A stretch of 17,670 bases of DNA from an uncultured Gammaproteobacteria bacterium (lineage in GTDB: Bacteria; Pseudomonadota; Gammaproteobacteria; Halothiobacillales; Halothiobacillaceae). Positions 6,522 through 12,887 of this stretch are shown one piece after another. The notes below the pieces were generated by a model that saw only the letters and a program-made list of their open reading frames with translations, had not been told where the DNA came from and did not search any database. The stretch is from positions 1 to 17,670 of the forward strand of contig CALKWL010000042.1 in the NCBI GenBank assembly GCA_938004235.1, written 5' to 3'. The stretch's first letter is position 1. The number at the start of each line of letters is the position of its first letter. Position numbers and translations under genes: made by a program.

Positions 6522-6722
6522 TCACGAATAGGTTGCACCGCAACCGGTGCATTTACCATTGAATACCTTATATTCTCCACAGTTAGAACAGCACCTCCCT
6601 TTGCCGCCTTTCCCCTCATTAGGAGGCACTTTCATCTCATAACCACATTTAGAGCATTGCCGCCCGGTTCCAGTAGGAAAAAAGGTTAATTCACCACACT
6701 TTGGGCATTCTTTTCCCGCCAT
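6522..6722 (-). CDS. Double zinc-ribbon small protein
   Basis: A 66-residue protein made of two zinc ribbons in series. The first uses Cys6/Cys9 (CPKCG) and Cys23/Cys26 (CSKCG); the second uses Cys45/Cys48 (CSNCG) and Cys58/Cys61 (CTGCG). They are joined by a Lys/Gly linker (PPNEGKGGKGR). Repeated CxxCG knuckles of this type are found in nucleic-acid-binding or protein-docking modules, but no enzymatic part is present. It is the first gene of the four-gene AT-rich set. The start at 6722 has AAGGGG eight bases upstream, a strong site. Its upstream region is shared with a divergent XRE-type regulator, which is a reasonable candidate for control. Function unknown. Confidence 0.78.
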   Translation of the reverse strand: MAGKECPKCGELTFFPTGTGRQCSKCGYEMKVPPNEGKGGKGRCCSNCGEYKVFNGKCTGCGATYS

Positions 6723-6892
6723 TTATTCACCCCTTCTACGATTTCTCTGCTTGATGCAACCCAAGTCACCCAAAATAGCCCCCAGCCTTAAGGGCGGGCG
6801 AAGCAAGGCTTCGTTGCTGAATAGTTAACCCAAGAACGTAACAAGTCAACAAGTCGCGTAACTCTCACGCAACAGGCGTTAGCCTTGCGCGC
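6723..6892. promoter_or_regulatory. Divergent intergenic region with paired CGTAAC sites
   Basis: This region lies between the AT-rich cassette (minus) and the XRE-type regulator (plus). CGTAAC occurs at 6837-6842 and 6857-6862, exactly 20 bases apart, with a GTTAAC palindrome at 6824-6829. On the minus strand a TTGACT lies between the two sites and could serve as a -35 box for the cassette, though no convincing -10 follows. A perfect 6-bp hairpin (6799-6804 with 6808-6813) sits nearer the cassette. The sites are candidate operators for the adjacent regulator. Confidence 0.45.
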
Positions 6893-7309
6893 ATGAACGA
6901 TGTCAAGACCGAATTTGCACAGCGATTAAGCGCAGCGATGCAGGCGGCGGGTTATGAGCCCAAGCCTGCTGTGCTGGAGCGCGAGTTCAATTTGCGTTAC
7001 TGGGGGCGCAGCATGACGCTGCACGGTGTGCGCCGCTGGTTGCTGGGTGAAACGCTGCCATCTGCGGAGAAGGTGCGTGTGCTGGCGGAGTGGCTGGGTG
7101 TGCCGCCGCATGAGCTGCATTACGGCGCGGAGATCGTGCAGAAAGTTGCGCGCAGAAAAGAGCGCTGGGAGACGGTGGGCTATCAGGAACGGGATATTTT
7201 CGAGGCGTTTTTGAGCCTCGATCCCCCACAGCGCAAGGTGGTGCGTGAAGTTATTCTGGCGTTTGCCAAGGCGTATCCGGCCAAAGCTGCACCTCAACGG
7301 GAGACGTAA
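6893..7309 (+). CDS. XRE-type helix-turn-helix regulator
   Basis: A 138-residue DNA-binding protein. Residues 6-85 form a helix-turn-helix domain of the Cro/C1 type: FAQRLSAAMQAAGYEP, then VRRWLLGETLPSAEKVRVLAEWLGV and PPHELHYG, the latter typical of phage-like repressors in which the recognition helix precedes a 'P-x-x-x-L-x-x-G' turn. The C-terminal 50 residues (FEAFLSLDPPQRKVVREVILAFAKAY) are helical and probably dimerise. It is divergent from the AT-rich four-gene cassette and could repress it; CGTAAC motifs occur twice upstream and twice around its stop codon. The start has no good ribosome-binding site. Whether it is a prophage remnant or a cassette-specific regulator cannot be told here. 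Confidence 0.8.
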   Translation: MNDVKTEFAQRLSAAMQAAGYEPKPAVLEREFNLRYWGRSMTLHGVRRWLLGETLPSAEKVRVLAEWLGVPPHELHYGAEIVQKVARRKERWETVGYQERDIFEAFLSLDPPQRKVVREVILAFAKAYPAKAAPQRET

Positions 7310-7333
7310 CTTTTAGGCGGGCGAGTACGTAAC
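7305..7333. promoter_or_regulatory. Second CGTAAC pair at the regulator 3' end
   Basis: CGTAAC recurs at 7305-7310, across the regulator's stop codon, and at 7328-7333. With the pair upstream of the gene, this makes four copies within 500 bases. They may be operator half-sites; this is a suggestion from repetition only. Confidence 0.3.
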
Positions 7334-7455
7334 ACCGGTTATTCAAGGCTCCCGCAATGCCCGGTTCCGTAGTTGCTGTCAGCTTTTCAGTGCCACAAGC
7401 CAATGACGCGCCGCTGAAGCACCGGGAGCGATCAACACGCCCCTTGTCGCCACAG

Positions 7456-7857
7456 TCAGACGCTTCTCACCTCGTTGAGCAAGTCGGGATGGCGATCCAG
7501 CAGTTTGAGTAGTTTGACCAGAGCCAGCGGAGGTTTGGTCTTGCCGTTCTCGTAGCGCGAAAAGGCGTTAATGCCGCCGCCGAAGATTTCAGCGGCCTCG
7601 CGCTGACCAAGGTCTAGCTTCTTGCGCACGCTGACAATGAAGCCAGGGTCAATAATGGCCGCGTTGACCTGCTTGTTGAACGCCAGCATTTCACGCATGA
7701 CGCGCTCGGTTTCCGCGATGTCGGTGATGGACTCATCGCAGGCCGGGCAGAAATCGGCAGTCACCGCAGGAATGATGGTGGTTTCACCCTTGTAGGTATA
7801 AGGCAAGTCGCGGGTATCGTGTATGAGTTCCGCCGCGCCGCAAACAGGGCATTTCAT
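7456..7857 (-). CDS. mqsA: MqsA antitoxin and autorepressor
   Basis: MqsA binds and blocks the MqsR ribonuclease and represses the operon. The N-terminal zinc domain has CPVCG and CPACD; the C-terminal part is an XRE helix-turn-helix with the hallmark IFGGGINAFSRYENG, in which Asn and Arg at positions 97 and 101 (counted from the start used here) correspond to the DNA-reading residues of E. coli MqsA. The sequence ends LLKLLDRHPDLLNEVR, closely like E. coli. I used the ATG at 7857 rather than 7863 because AAGGAG then lies eight bases upstream and the protein begins MKCPVCG exactly as in E. coli. It starts two bases after the mqsR stop. 133 residues. Confidence 0.95.
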   Translation of the reverse strand: MKCPVCGAAELIHDTRDLPYTYKGETTIIPAVTADFCPACDESITDIAETERVMREMLAFNKQVNAAIIDPGFIVSVRKKLDLGQREAAEIFGGGINAFSRYENGKTKPPLALVKLLKLLDRHPDLLNEVRSV

Positions 7858-7859
7858 CG

Positions 7860-8156
7860 TCATAGCTCCTTGAAGGACACAATCAGCACGTCGTCAATGA
7901 CCGTCAGTTTCAGGTACACGTCACCCGCCCGCGTGTTTGGACGGTACACGTCCTGCCATATCGTGTGATCGGCATGAGTGGTCATGCTTTTGTAGAAATC
8001 CGCTGGCGTGAGTGCCATAACCACGGCCAGCATGTCGTGGAGTTCAAATCCCAATGCGGTGGCGCCCATTCTGGCTGAATGGGTCACTCGTACCTTGCCA
8101 GACTCTACCAAGGCTTTTACCACAGTCAGTTTGCAATGTGGGGTTCGCTTATCCAT
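7860..8156 (-). CDS. mqsR: MqsR mRNA interferase toxin
   Basis: A RelE-fold endoribonuclease that in E. coli cuts mRNA at GCU sites, slowing growth and favouring persistence. At 98 residues it has the same length as the E. coli protein, with long identical runs such as DFYKSMTT, DHTIWQDVYRP and DVLIVSFKE. The catalytic residues known in E. coli, Lys56, Gln68 and Tyr81, fall at exactly the same numbers here, so an active toxin is expected. As in E. coli the toxin gene precedes the antitoxin gene, the reverse of most type II systems. The start codon has no Shine-Dalgarno sequence; see the promoter entry just upstream. Confidence 0.96.
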   Translation of the reverse strand: MDKRTPHCKLTVVKALVESGKVRVTHSARMGATALGFELHDMLAVVMALTPADFYKSMTTHADHTIWQDVYRPNTRAGDVYLKLTVIDDVLIVSFKEL

Positions 8157-8190
8157 TGGGCAAATATAACCTAGTTGGTTTTTTTGGCAA
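8157..8190 (-). promoter_or_regulatory. mqsRA promoter with MqsA-type operator
   Basis: On the minus strand, TTGCCA (8185-8190) and TATATT (8163-8168) make a strong sigma-70 pair with a 16-base spacer. Within and beside the spacer lies AACCA-ACT-AGGTT (8168-8180), which differs at one base from the known E. coli MqsA operator pattern AACCT-N(2-4)-AGGTT. The -10 box ends six bases before the ATG, and no ribosome-binding site is visible, so the mRNA is predicted to be leaderless. Confidence 0.8.
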
Positions 8191-8240
8191 CGGACTTCAT
8201 TGAACGCGGGCTATTTACCGTGGTTTGGTTCACGAAAACA

Positions 8241-9374
8241 TCACGCACCAAGCCCATGCAAGCTGCGCAAGCGTTGCACCTGCGCGGTGATGTCTGCGCT
8301 CGGGATGTCCTTCACTTCCGCGCCCACCGGGTCGTTGAACTCGGTATCGCCTAGCATTGCGCGCAGGCTGTTGGCCACGCCATGTCCCAACACCTCCGGG
8401 TCGTAGCCGCCTTCCAGCGTGAACACCACGCGACCGCCACAGTTTTTATCCGCAAAATCAACCAGTCTGCGGCTGAGTTGGTCGAAGCCTTGCAGGGTGA
8501 TTTTTTGCCGGGACAAGGGGTCGCGCCAGTGACCGTCGTAGCCTGCCGAAACCAGCAGCATTTCAGGCTTGAAGCGCCGCATCACGGGCTCGAAAACCTG
8601 GTCATACACCGCCAGAAAACCTGCATCATCCACATAGGGCGGCACAGGAGCATTCACGATGGTTCCGCGCGCGGCGCCTTCGCCAATCTCCTCAATCCTG
8701 CCACTTCCGGCGGGAAACAGACTGGATTGATGAAAATCGAGGAACAGGATGTTGGGGTCTTGCCCCACCACGGCCTGGGTGCCGTTGCCGTGATGAATGT
8801 CGAAATCGAGAATCGCCAGGCGCTGGATGCCCTCGGCCTGCAAGGCGCGCGCGGCCAGGGCGATATTGCTGACAAAGCAAAAGCCCATGGCACGGCTGGG
8901 TTCGGCATGATGCCCCGGCGGGCGCACCAGGGCAAAACCCGCGTCCAGATCGCGCCTGGCCACGGCGCGGCAGAGATCAATCAGGCCGCCGACCGCATGA
9001 CGCGCCGCGCTCCAGGTGGCCTGATTGACGTAATTGTCCTGCATGCCGAAGTTGAAAAAGCCCGGCTCGCCATCGCTGGCCACGCGCACTTCCAAAAGGT
9101 AGCCCTCAGTGTGACCGCGCAGCAGTTCGGCCTCGCTGGCGGCGCGAGCCTTCTGCGCCAGCAGGCGGTCGAGCAAGCCGTCACTTTCCAGTCGTTCAAG
9201 GATGGCGCGCAGGCGATACGCACCTTCCGAGTGTTCCGGCCAGTCGTGCGCCAGAAACAGCGGATCGGTCACAATCCCGACACGGCGCGCTTCGTCTGCT
9301 CGCGCCCACTGCGGCACCATGGTCAGGGCGAGCGCTGTACGTAAAAACTGTCGGCGGGCGAATGAAGAGTGCAT
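8241..9374 (-). CDS. Tat-exported histone deacetylase family hydrolase
   Basis: A zinc amidohydrolase of the histone deacetylase / acetylpolyamine amidohydrolase superfamily. The catalytic set is complete: RPPGHHA with His155-His156, DFDIHHGNGT with Asp190 and zinc ligands Asp192 and His194, third zinc ligand Asp280 in SAGYDGHWRDPL, and Tyr324 in LEGGYD. The N-terminus has a twin-arginine signal, ARRQFLRTALALTMV, with probable cleavage near ARADEA, so a folded, metal-loaded enzyme would be sent to the periplasm. The true substrate is unknown; acetylated polyamines or other small amides are more likely than protein outside the cell. I used the ATG at 9374, where the signal begins; an open upstream frame to 9455 overlaps the terminator region and looks non-coding. 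377 residues. Confidence 0.88.
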   Translation of the reverse strand: MHSSFARRQFLRTALALTMVPQWARADEARRVGIVTDPLFLAHDWPEHSEGAYRLRAILERLESDGLLDRLLAQKARAASEAELLRGHTEGYLLEVRVASDGEPGFFNFGMQDNYVNQATWSAARHAVGGLIDLCRAVARRDLDAGFALVRPPGHHAEPSRAMGFCFVSNIALAARALQAEGIQRLAILDFDIHHGNGTQAVVGQDPNILFLDFHQSSLFPAGSGRIEEIGEGAARGTIVNAPVPPYVDDAGFLAVYDQVFEPVMRRFKPEMLLVSAGYDGHWRDPLSRQKITLQGFDQLSRRLVDFADKNCGGRVVFTLEGGYDPEVLGHGVANSLRAMLGDTEFNDPVGAEVKDIPSADITAQVQRLRSLHGLGA

Positions 9375-9437
9375 AACAAACCCTACTGACGAGTTGAGTG
9401 TCTGTATTTTAGAACCTTCCCACGTTATGGAGCGGAC

Positions 9438-9464
9438 AAAAAAAACCGCGCACAAGGCGCGGTT
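9438..9464 (-). terminator. Rho-independent terminator of the nrt operon
   Basis: On the minus strand a perfect 8-bp stem (AACCGCGC with GCGCGGTT, 9444-9451 and 9457-9464) with a 5-base loop is followed by eight T residues (9445-9438). It lies 23 bases after the ATPase stop codon and ends the transporter transcript before the deacetylase gene. Confidence 0.92.
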
Positions 9465-9486
9465 GAATACGTCGCTCGAAACAGAA

Positions 9487-10362
9487 TCAGGCCGCGAGCT
9501 TCAGCGCCTCAGCCACTGGCCGAACCACTGGCGGATGCAGCGGGTCGTAATCCGCCGCCAGCTCACCCTGGGCAATCAGCTTGGAGCGGCTGACCAGGAA
9601 GTCCACCAGATGGTTGCGCACAGCATAAAAGTGGGGGTCGTGGTGAATGTCCTGACGCACGCGCGGCTTGGGCAGCGGGTTTTCCACGATCTCGGCGATC
9701 TTGGCATACGGCCCATTGGACATGAGCACGATCTTGTCAGCCAGCAGAATCGCCTCGTCCACGTCATGCGTAATCATGAACACGGTTTGATGGGTGGCGG
9801 CGCAGATTTTCACCAACTCGTCCTGAATCACGCCACGGGTGAGCGCATCCAGCGCGCCGAAGGGCTCGTCCATCAGCAACATCTTCGGTTCGATGGCGAA
9901 GGCGCGGGCGATGCCGACGCGCTGCTTCATGCCGCCGGAGAGCTGGTGCGGCTTCTTGTCCGCCGCGTGGCCGAGGCCGACCAGCTCGATGTATTTCATG
10001 CAGTGCTCGCGCACCTTCTCCTTCGACCAGTCTTTCCAGCGCGAGCTGACGGCGAAGGCGACGTTTTCCATCACGGTCAGCCAGGGCATCAGCGCATGGC
10101 TCTGGAACACCACGCCGCGATCCAGGCTGGGGCCTTTGACTTCGCGGCCATCCATGAACACATTGCCTGCGGTGGCTTCGTCCAGTCCGGCCAGCACGTT
10201 GAGAATGGTGGACTTGCCGCAGCCGGAGTGGCCGATGATGCAGACGAATTCACCTTTTTCGAAACCGAAATGGATGTTTTCGAACACGGTGACATCCTGT
10301 GCGCCGCCGGGCGAGGGAAAGACCTTTTTCAGTCCTTCGACCTTGAGGAAGGGCTGGTTCAT
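9487..10362 (-). CDS. nrtD: Nitrate-type ABC transporter ATPase
   Basis: The cytoplasmic ATPase that drives import through the NrtB-like permease. All motifs are intact: Walker A GHSGCGKST at 44-52, Q-loop Gln87 in VVFQSHALMPW, signature LSGGMKQR at 141-148, Walker B MLLMDEP at 161-167, D-loop GALDALT, and switch His199 in MITHD. The region around 230-245 (PRVRQDIHHDPHFYAVRNHLV) is characteristic of NrtC/NrtD and related nitrate, bicarbonate or taurine importers. The ATG at 10362 has AGGAGTG well placed and lies six bases after the permease stop; a longer frame to 10494 only overlaps the permease gene. 291 residues. There is no fused substrate-binding domain, so it is NrtD-like rather than NrtC-like. 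Confidence 0.9.
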   Translation of the reverse strand: MNQPFLKVEGLKKVFPSPGGAQDVTVFENIHFGFEKGEFVCIIGHSGCGKSTILNVLAGLDEATAGNVFMDGREVKGPSLDRGVVFQSHALMPWLTVMENVAFAVSSRWKDWSKEKVREHCMKYIELVGLGHAADKKPHQLSGGMKQRVGIARAFAIEPKMLLMDEPFGALDALTRGVIQDELVKICAATHQTVFMITHDVDEAILLADKIVLMSNGPYAKIAEIVENPLPKPRVRQDIHHDPHFYAVRNHLVDFLVSRSKLIAQGELAADYDPLHPPVVRPVAEALKLAA

Positions 10363-10367
10363 ACGTA

Positions 10368-11207
10368 TCACTCCTGATAACTGACTAGTTTGGCCAGGGC
10401 GCCGAACACCATGTCGAGCGCCATACCGACCGCGCCGATCATGAAGATGGCAAAGATCACATTCGATAGATTGAGGTTGTTCCACTCGTTCCACACGAAG
10501 TAGCCGATTCCGGTGCCGCCGACCAGCATTTCAGCGGCGACGATCACCAGCCAGGCAATACCCATCGAAATGCGCATCCCGGTCAGAATGGTCGGCGCGG
10601 CGGCAGGCAACACCACTTGCATGGCGGTGCGGAAGGCGCTGACTTCCAGCGTGCGCGCCACGTTCAGCCAATCCTTTTTCACCGAGGCCACGCCGTGCGC
10701 GGTGTTAATCATCATCGGCCAGATCGAGCAGATGAAGATCACGAAGATCGACGACAGCGAAGCGTCCTTGATGGTGTACAGCGCGAGCGGCATCCAGGCC
10801 AGCGGCGAAATCGGCTTCATGATCTGGATGTACGGGTTGAGCGCCTTGTACATCAGCGGCGACATGCCGATCACAAAACCCAACGGCACCGCGACAATGG
10901 CCGCCAGCAGGAAGCCTGCAAGCACACGCGACAAGGAATAGGCGAGCTGGATGCCGATGCCCTTGTCGTTCGGCCCGTTGTCATAAAACGGGTTGGCGAG
11001 CTGACTGAAGATGGTCGAGCCGACCACGCCCGGCGTGGGCATACTGGAAGCCTGCGTCGCCGCACCGCCCATCATGGCGGCGTATTCCGGGTCGGCGTAC
11101 ACCGCTCCGCCGCCCGACGGCAGAGTGGCGAGCTGCCAGGCGCCGAGGAAGACGATCAGGATCAGCGCGGAGACCATGCTCGCGCGCAAGGTGAGTGAGG
11201 CTTTCAT
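10368..11207 (-). CDS. nrtB: Nitrate-type ABC transporter permease
   Basis: The inner-membrane channel subunit, 279 residues. Hydrophobic segments are visible near residues 10-28, 90-118, 150-168, 213-230 and 248-270. The cytoplasmic EAA-type loop that docks with the ATPase is at about 185-207 (LEVSAFRTAMQVVLPAAAPTI). A non-hydrophobic periplasmic stretch of some 60 residues follows the first segment, a feature of the NrtB/CmpB group. The ATG at 11207 is one base after the nrtA stop, so translation is probably coupled. An upstream in-frame start at 11267 would lie inside nrtA and was not used. Confidence 0.9.
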   Translation of the reverse strand: MKASLTLRASMVSALILIVFLGAWQLATLPSGGGAVYADPEYAAMMGGAATQASSMPTPGVVGSTIFSQLANPFYDNGPNDKGIGIQLAYSLSRVLAGFLLAAIVAVPLGFVIGMSPLMYKALNPYIQIMKPISPLAWMPLALYTIKDASLSSIFVIFICSIWPMMINTAHGVASVKKDWLNVARTLEVSAFRTAMQVVLPAAAPTILTGMRISMGIAWLVIVAAEMLVGGTGIGYFVWNEWNNLNLSNVIFAIFMIGAVGMALDMVFGALAKLVSYQE

Positions 11208-11208
11208 C

Positions 11209-12585
11209 TCACACCGCCTTCCGGATGGCGAAGGAATCGACGTATTCCTGCGGCTTGGCCGGGTCAAACACCTTGCCCATGATGGTGTGCTTCTTGAAGT
11301 TCTCCGCCGGGGCTTCCAGTCCCATGGCCTTCAGGCGTTCACGCGCTTCCGTGGCCAGGAAAATCTGCTCGGCGACCTGGCGGTAGTCGATGTCCTGCTT
11401 GATATAGCCCCAACGCTTGAGCTGGGTGAGGATCCACACGCCCATCGACTGCCACGGGAACGGATCGAAATCGGCGCGACCCGGCACGTTCTGGATATTG
11501 CCCAGGCCGTCGGCGAACTTGCCGGTCATCACCTGTTGCAATACCGGAATCGGCTGGTTGAGGTAATTGGCCGGGGCGATCGCTTCAATAATCGCCGGGC
11601 GGTTTTCCGCCTTGTGCGCATACACCGTGGCGCTGGCAATGGCGCGGAACAGTGCGGCATAAGTGTTCGGCGCTTCCTTGATGAACTTGTCGGTGGCGGC
11701 GAAGGTGCAGCAGGGGTGCCCGTCCCACAGATCTTTCGACAGCACCTGGATAAAGGCAAAACCCTCGAATACCGCACGCTGGTTGAACGGCTCGGGGCCG
11801 AGGAAGCCGTCGATATTGCCCGCGCGCAGGTTGGCGACCATATCGGGCGGCGAAATCACGGTCAGTTGCACATCCTTATCCGGGTCAATGCCATTTTCAG
11901 CCAGGTAGTAGCGCAGCAGCAGGTTGTGCATGGAGTAGTCGAACGGAATGCCGAATTTCATGCTCTTCCAGTTCTTTGGATCACGATTATCCTTATGCTT
12001 GATGTGCATGGTGATCGCTTGGCCGTTGATGTTCTGGATGGTGGAGACGAAGGTCGGACTTGGCTGAGAACCGAGCCCCATGGTCGCGGCAATCGGCATC
12101 GGCGAGAGCATATGCGAGGCGTCGTACTCGTTGTTCAGCACCTTGTCGCGCACCAGCGCCCAGCCGGCGGTCTTGATGATCTCGACATTCAGGCCTTCCT
12201 TCTCATAGAAGCCCATCGGCTTGGCCATGATGATCGGCGTGGCGCAGGTGATCGGCACAAAACCGATCTTCAGGTTTTTCTTCTCCAGCGGCCCGCCCTC
12301 GGCGGCCAGAGCTTGCGCCGCGCCCATCGGGAACAGGCTGGACAGCGCGGCCAAGGCGGTACCCGCACCGACGGCCTTGAGGAAGGCGCGGCGCGTTTCG
12401 TCATGCGGGAACAGGGCGCGCACCACGGCGGACTCGATCACACGATTCAGTGCGGCCTCGTCATCCTGCGGCTCGGCCAGACGCGCGGCTTCGGCATCGT
12501 GCTCGGACTGACTGGTGTGCTTGCCGCAGGAGCAGCCGCCCTTGAGACGGATATTGAAATCGAACGGGTTCTTAAAGGCGGACAT
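11209..12585 (-). CDS. nrtA: Nitrate-type ABC transporter substrate-binding protein with Tat signal
   Basis: A periplasmic binding protein of the NrtA/CmpA family. Residues 104-450 form the binding domain (LKIGFVPITCATPIIMAKPMGFYEKEGLNV at its start; FLGPEPFNQRAVFEG in the hinge region). The export signal is unusual in position: the twin arginines are at 65-66 (TRRAFLKAVGAG), after a 60-residue leader with CSCGKH at 18-23. This leader is known in relatives from memory, so I do not regard it as a mis-called start, and GGGAG before the ATG at 12585 supports it. Ligand choice (nitrate, nitrite, bicarbonate or cyanate) cannot be settled by eye; nitrate fits the sigma-54 control next to it. 458 residues, first gene of nrtABD. 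Confidence 0.9.
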   Translation of the reverse strand: MSAFKNPFDFNIRLKGGCSCGKHTSQSEHDAEAARLAEPQDDEAALNRVIESAVVRALFPHDETRRAFLKAVGAGTALAALSSLFPMGAAQALAAEGGPLEKKNLKIGFVPITCATPIIMAKPMGFYEKEGLNVEIIKTAGWALVRDKVLNNEYDASHMLSPMPIAATMGLGSQPSPTFVSTIQNINGQAITMHIKHKDNRDPKNWKSMKFGIPFDYSMHNLLLRYYLAENGIDPDKDVQLTVISPPDMVANLRAGNIDGFLGPEPFNQRAVFEGFAFIQVLSKDLWDGHPCCTFAATDKFIKEAPNTYAALFRAIASATVYAHKAENRPAIIEAIAPANYLNQPIPVLQQVMTGKFADGLGNIQNVPGRADFDPFPWQSMGVWILTQLKRWGYIKQDIDYRQVAEQIFLATEARERLKAMGLEAPAENFKKHTIMGKVFDPAKPQEYVDSFAIRKAV

Positions 12586-12626
12586 GGCGTTTCTCCCATC
12601 GTGAAAATAACTGACACGGGGGTTAA

Positions 12627-12642
12627 TGCAGCCTTCATGCCA
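12627..12642 (-). promoter_or_regulatory. Predicted sigma-54 promoter of the nrt operon
   Basis: On the minus strand this reads TGGCATG-AAGG-CTGCA, against the sigma-54 consensus TGGCAYG-N4-TTGCW. The invariant GG and GC are 12 bases apart as required and only one consensus base differs. It lies 41 bases before the nrtA start, leaving room for a leader of about 30 bases with its ribosome-binding site. A sigma-54 activator is encoded next to it on the other strand. Confidence 0.8.
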
Positions 12643-12887
12643 AAAAATGCGCCGCACCGTCAAAAGCCGGGCGATGCGCACTATCAGGGCGGGATTCATG
12701 CCCAGGACAGACGATCCGCCACCGAAGCACCAAAATGATGCAGCGCGTTGCACTGAACAAAGTCAGCCAGATTCGTCAGGCCGCACGGACATTGCGCAGC
12801 CAATACCGACTAATGTCGAACATTGTCCCCAAAAAATCGGCGCGACTCTTGCTTTGTCTGTCGGCAGACGCACTAGGAAACAAGACC
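12643..12887. promoter_or_regulatory. Divergent nrtA / sigma-54 activator control region
   Basis: No gene is assigned here. The heptamer GTCTGTC appears on the minus strand at 12706-12712, about 65 bases upstream of the -24 box, and on the plus strand within the inverted repeat GTCTG-TCGG-CAGAC at 12856-12869. These are possible activator-binding sites at a usual enhancer distance, but the evidence is only the shared motif. No classical NifA site (TGT-N10-ACA) was found. Confidence 0.35.

Noticed and set aside
8382..9344. Plus-strand open frame of 320 codons
   Set aside because: Antisense shadow of the deacetylase-family gene, whose catalytic motifs prove the minus strand is coding.
11011..12738. 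Plus-strand open frame of 575 codons
   Set aside because: It is antisense to the transporter genes nrtB and nrtA, His/Arg/Gly-rich as expected for a shadow frame in GC-rich DNA.
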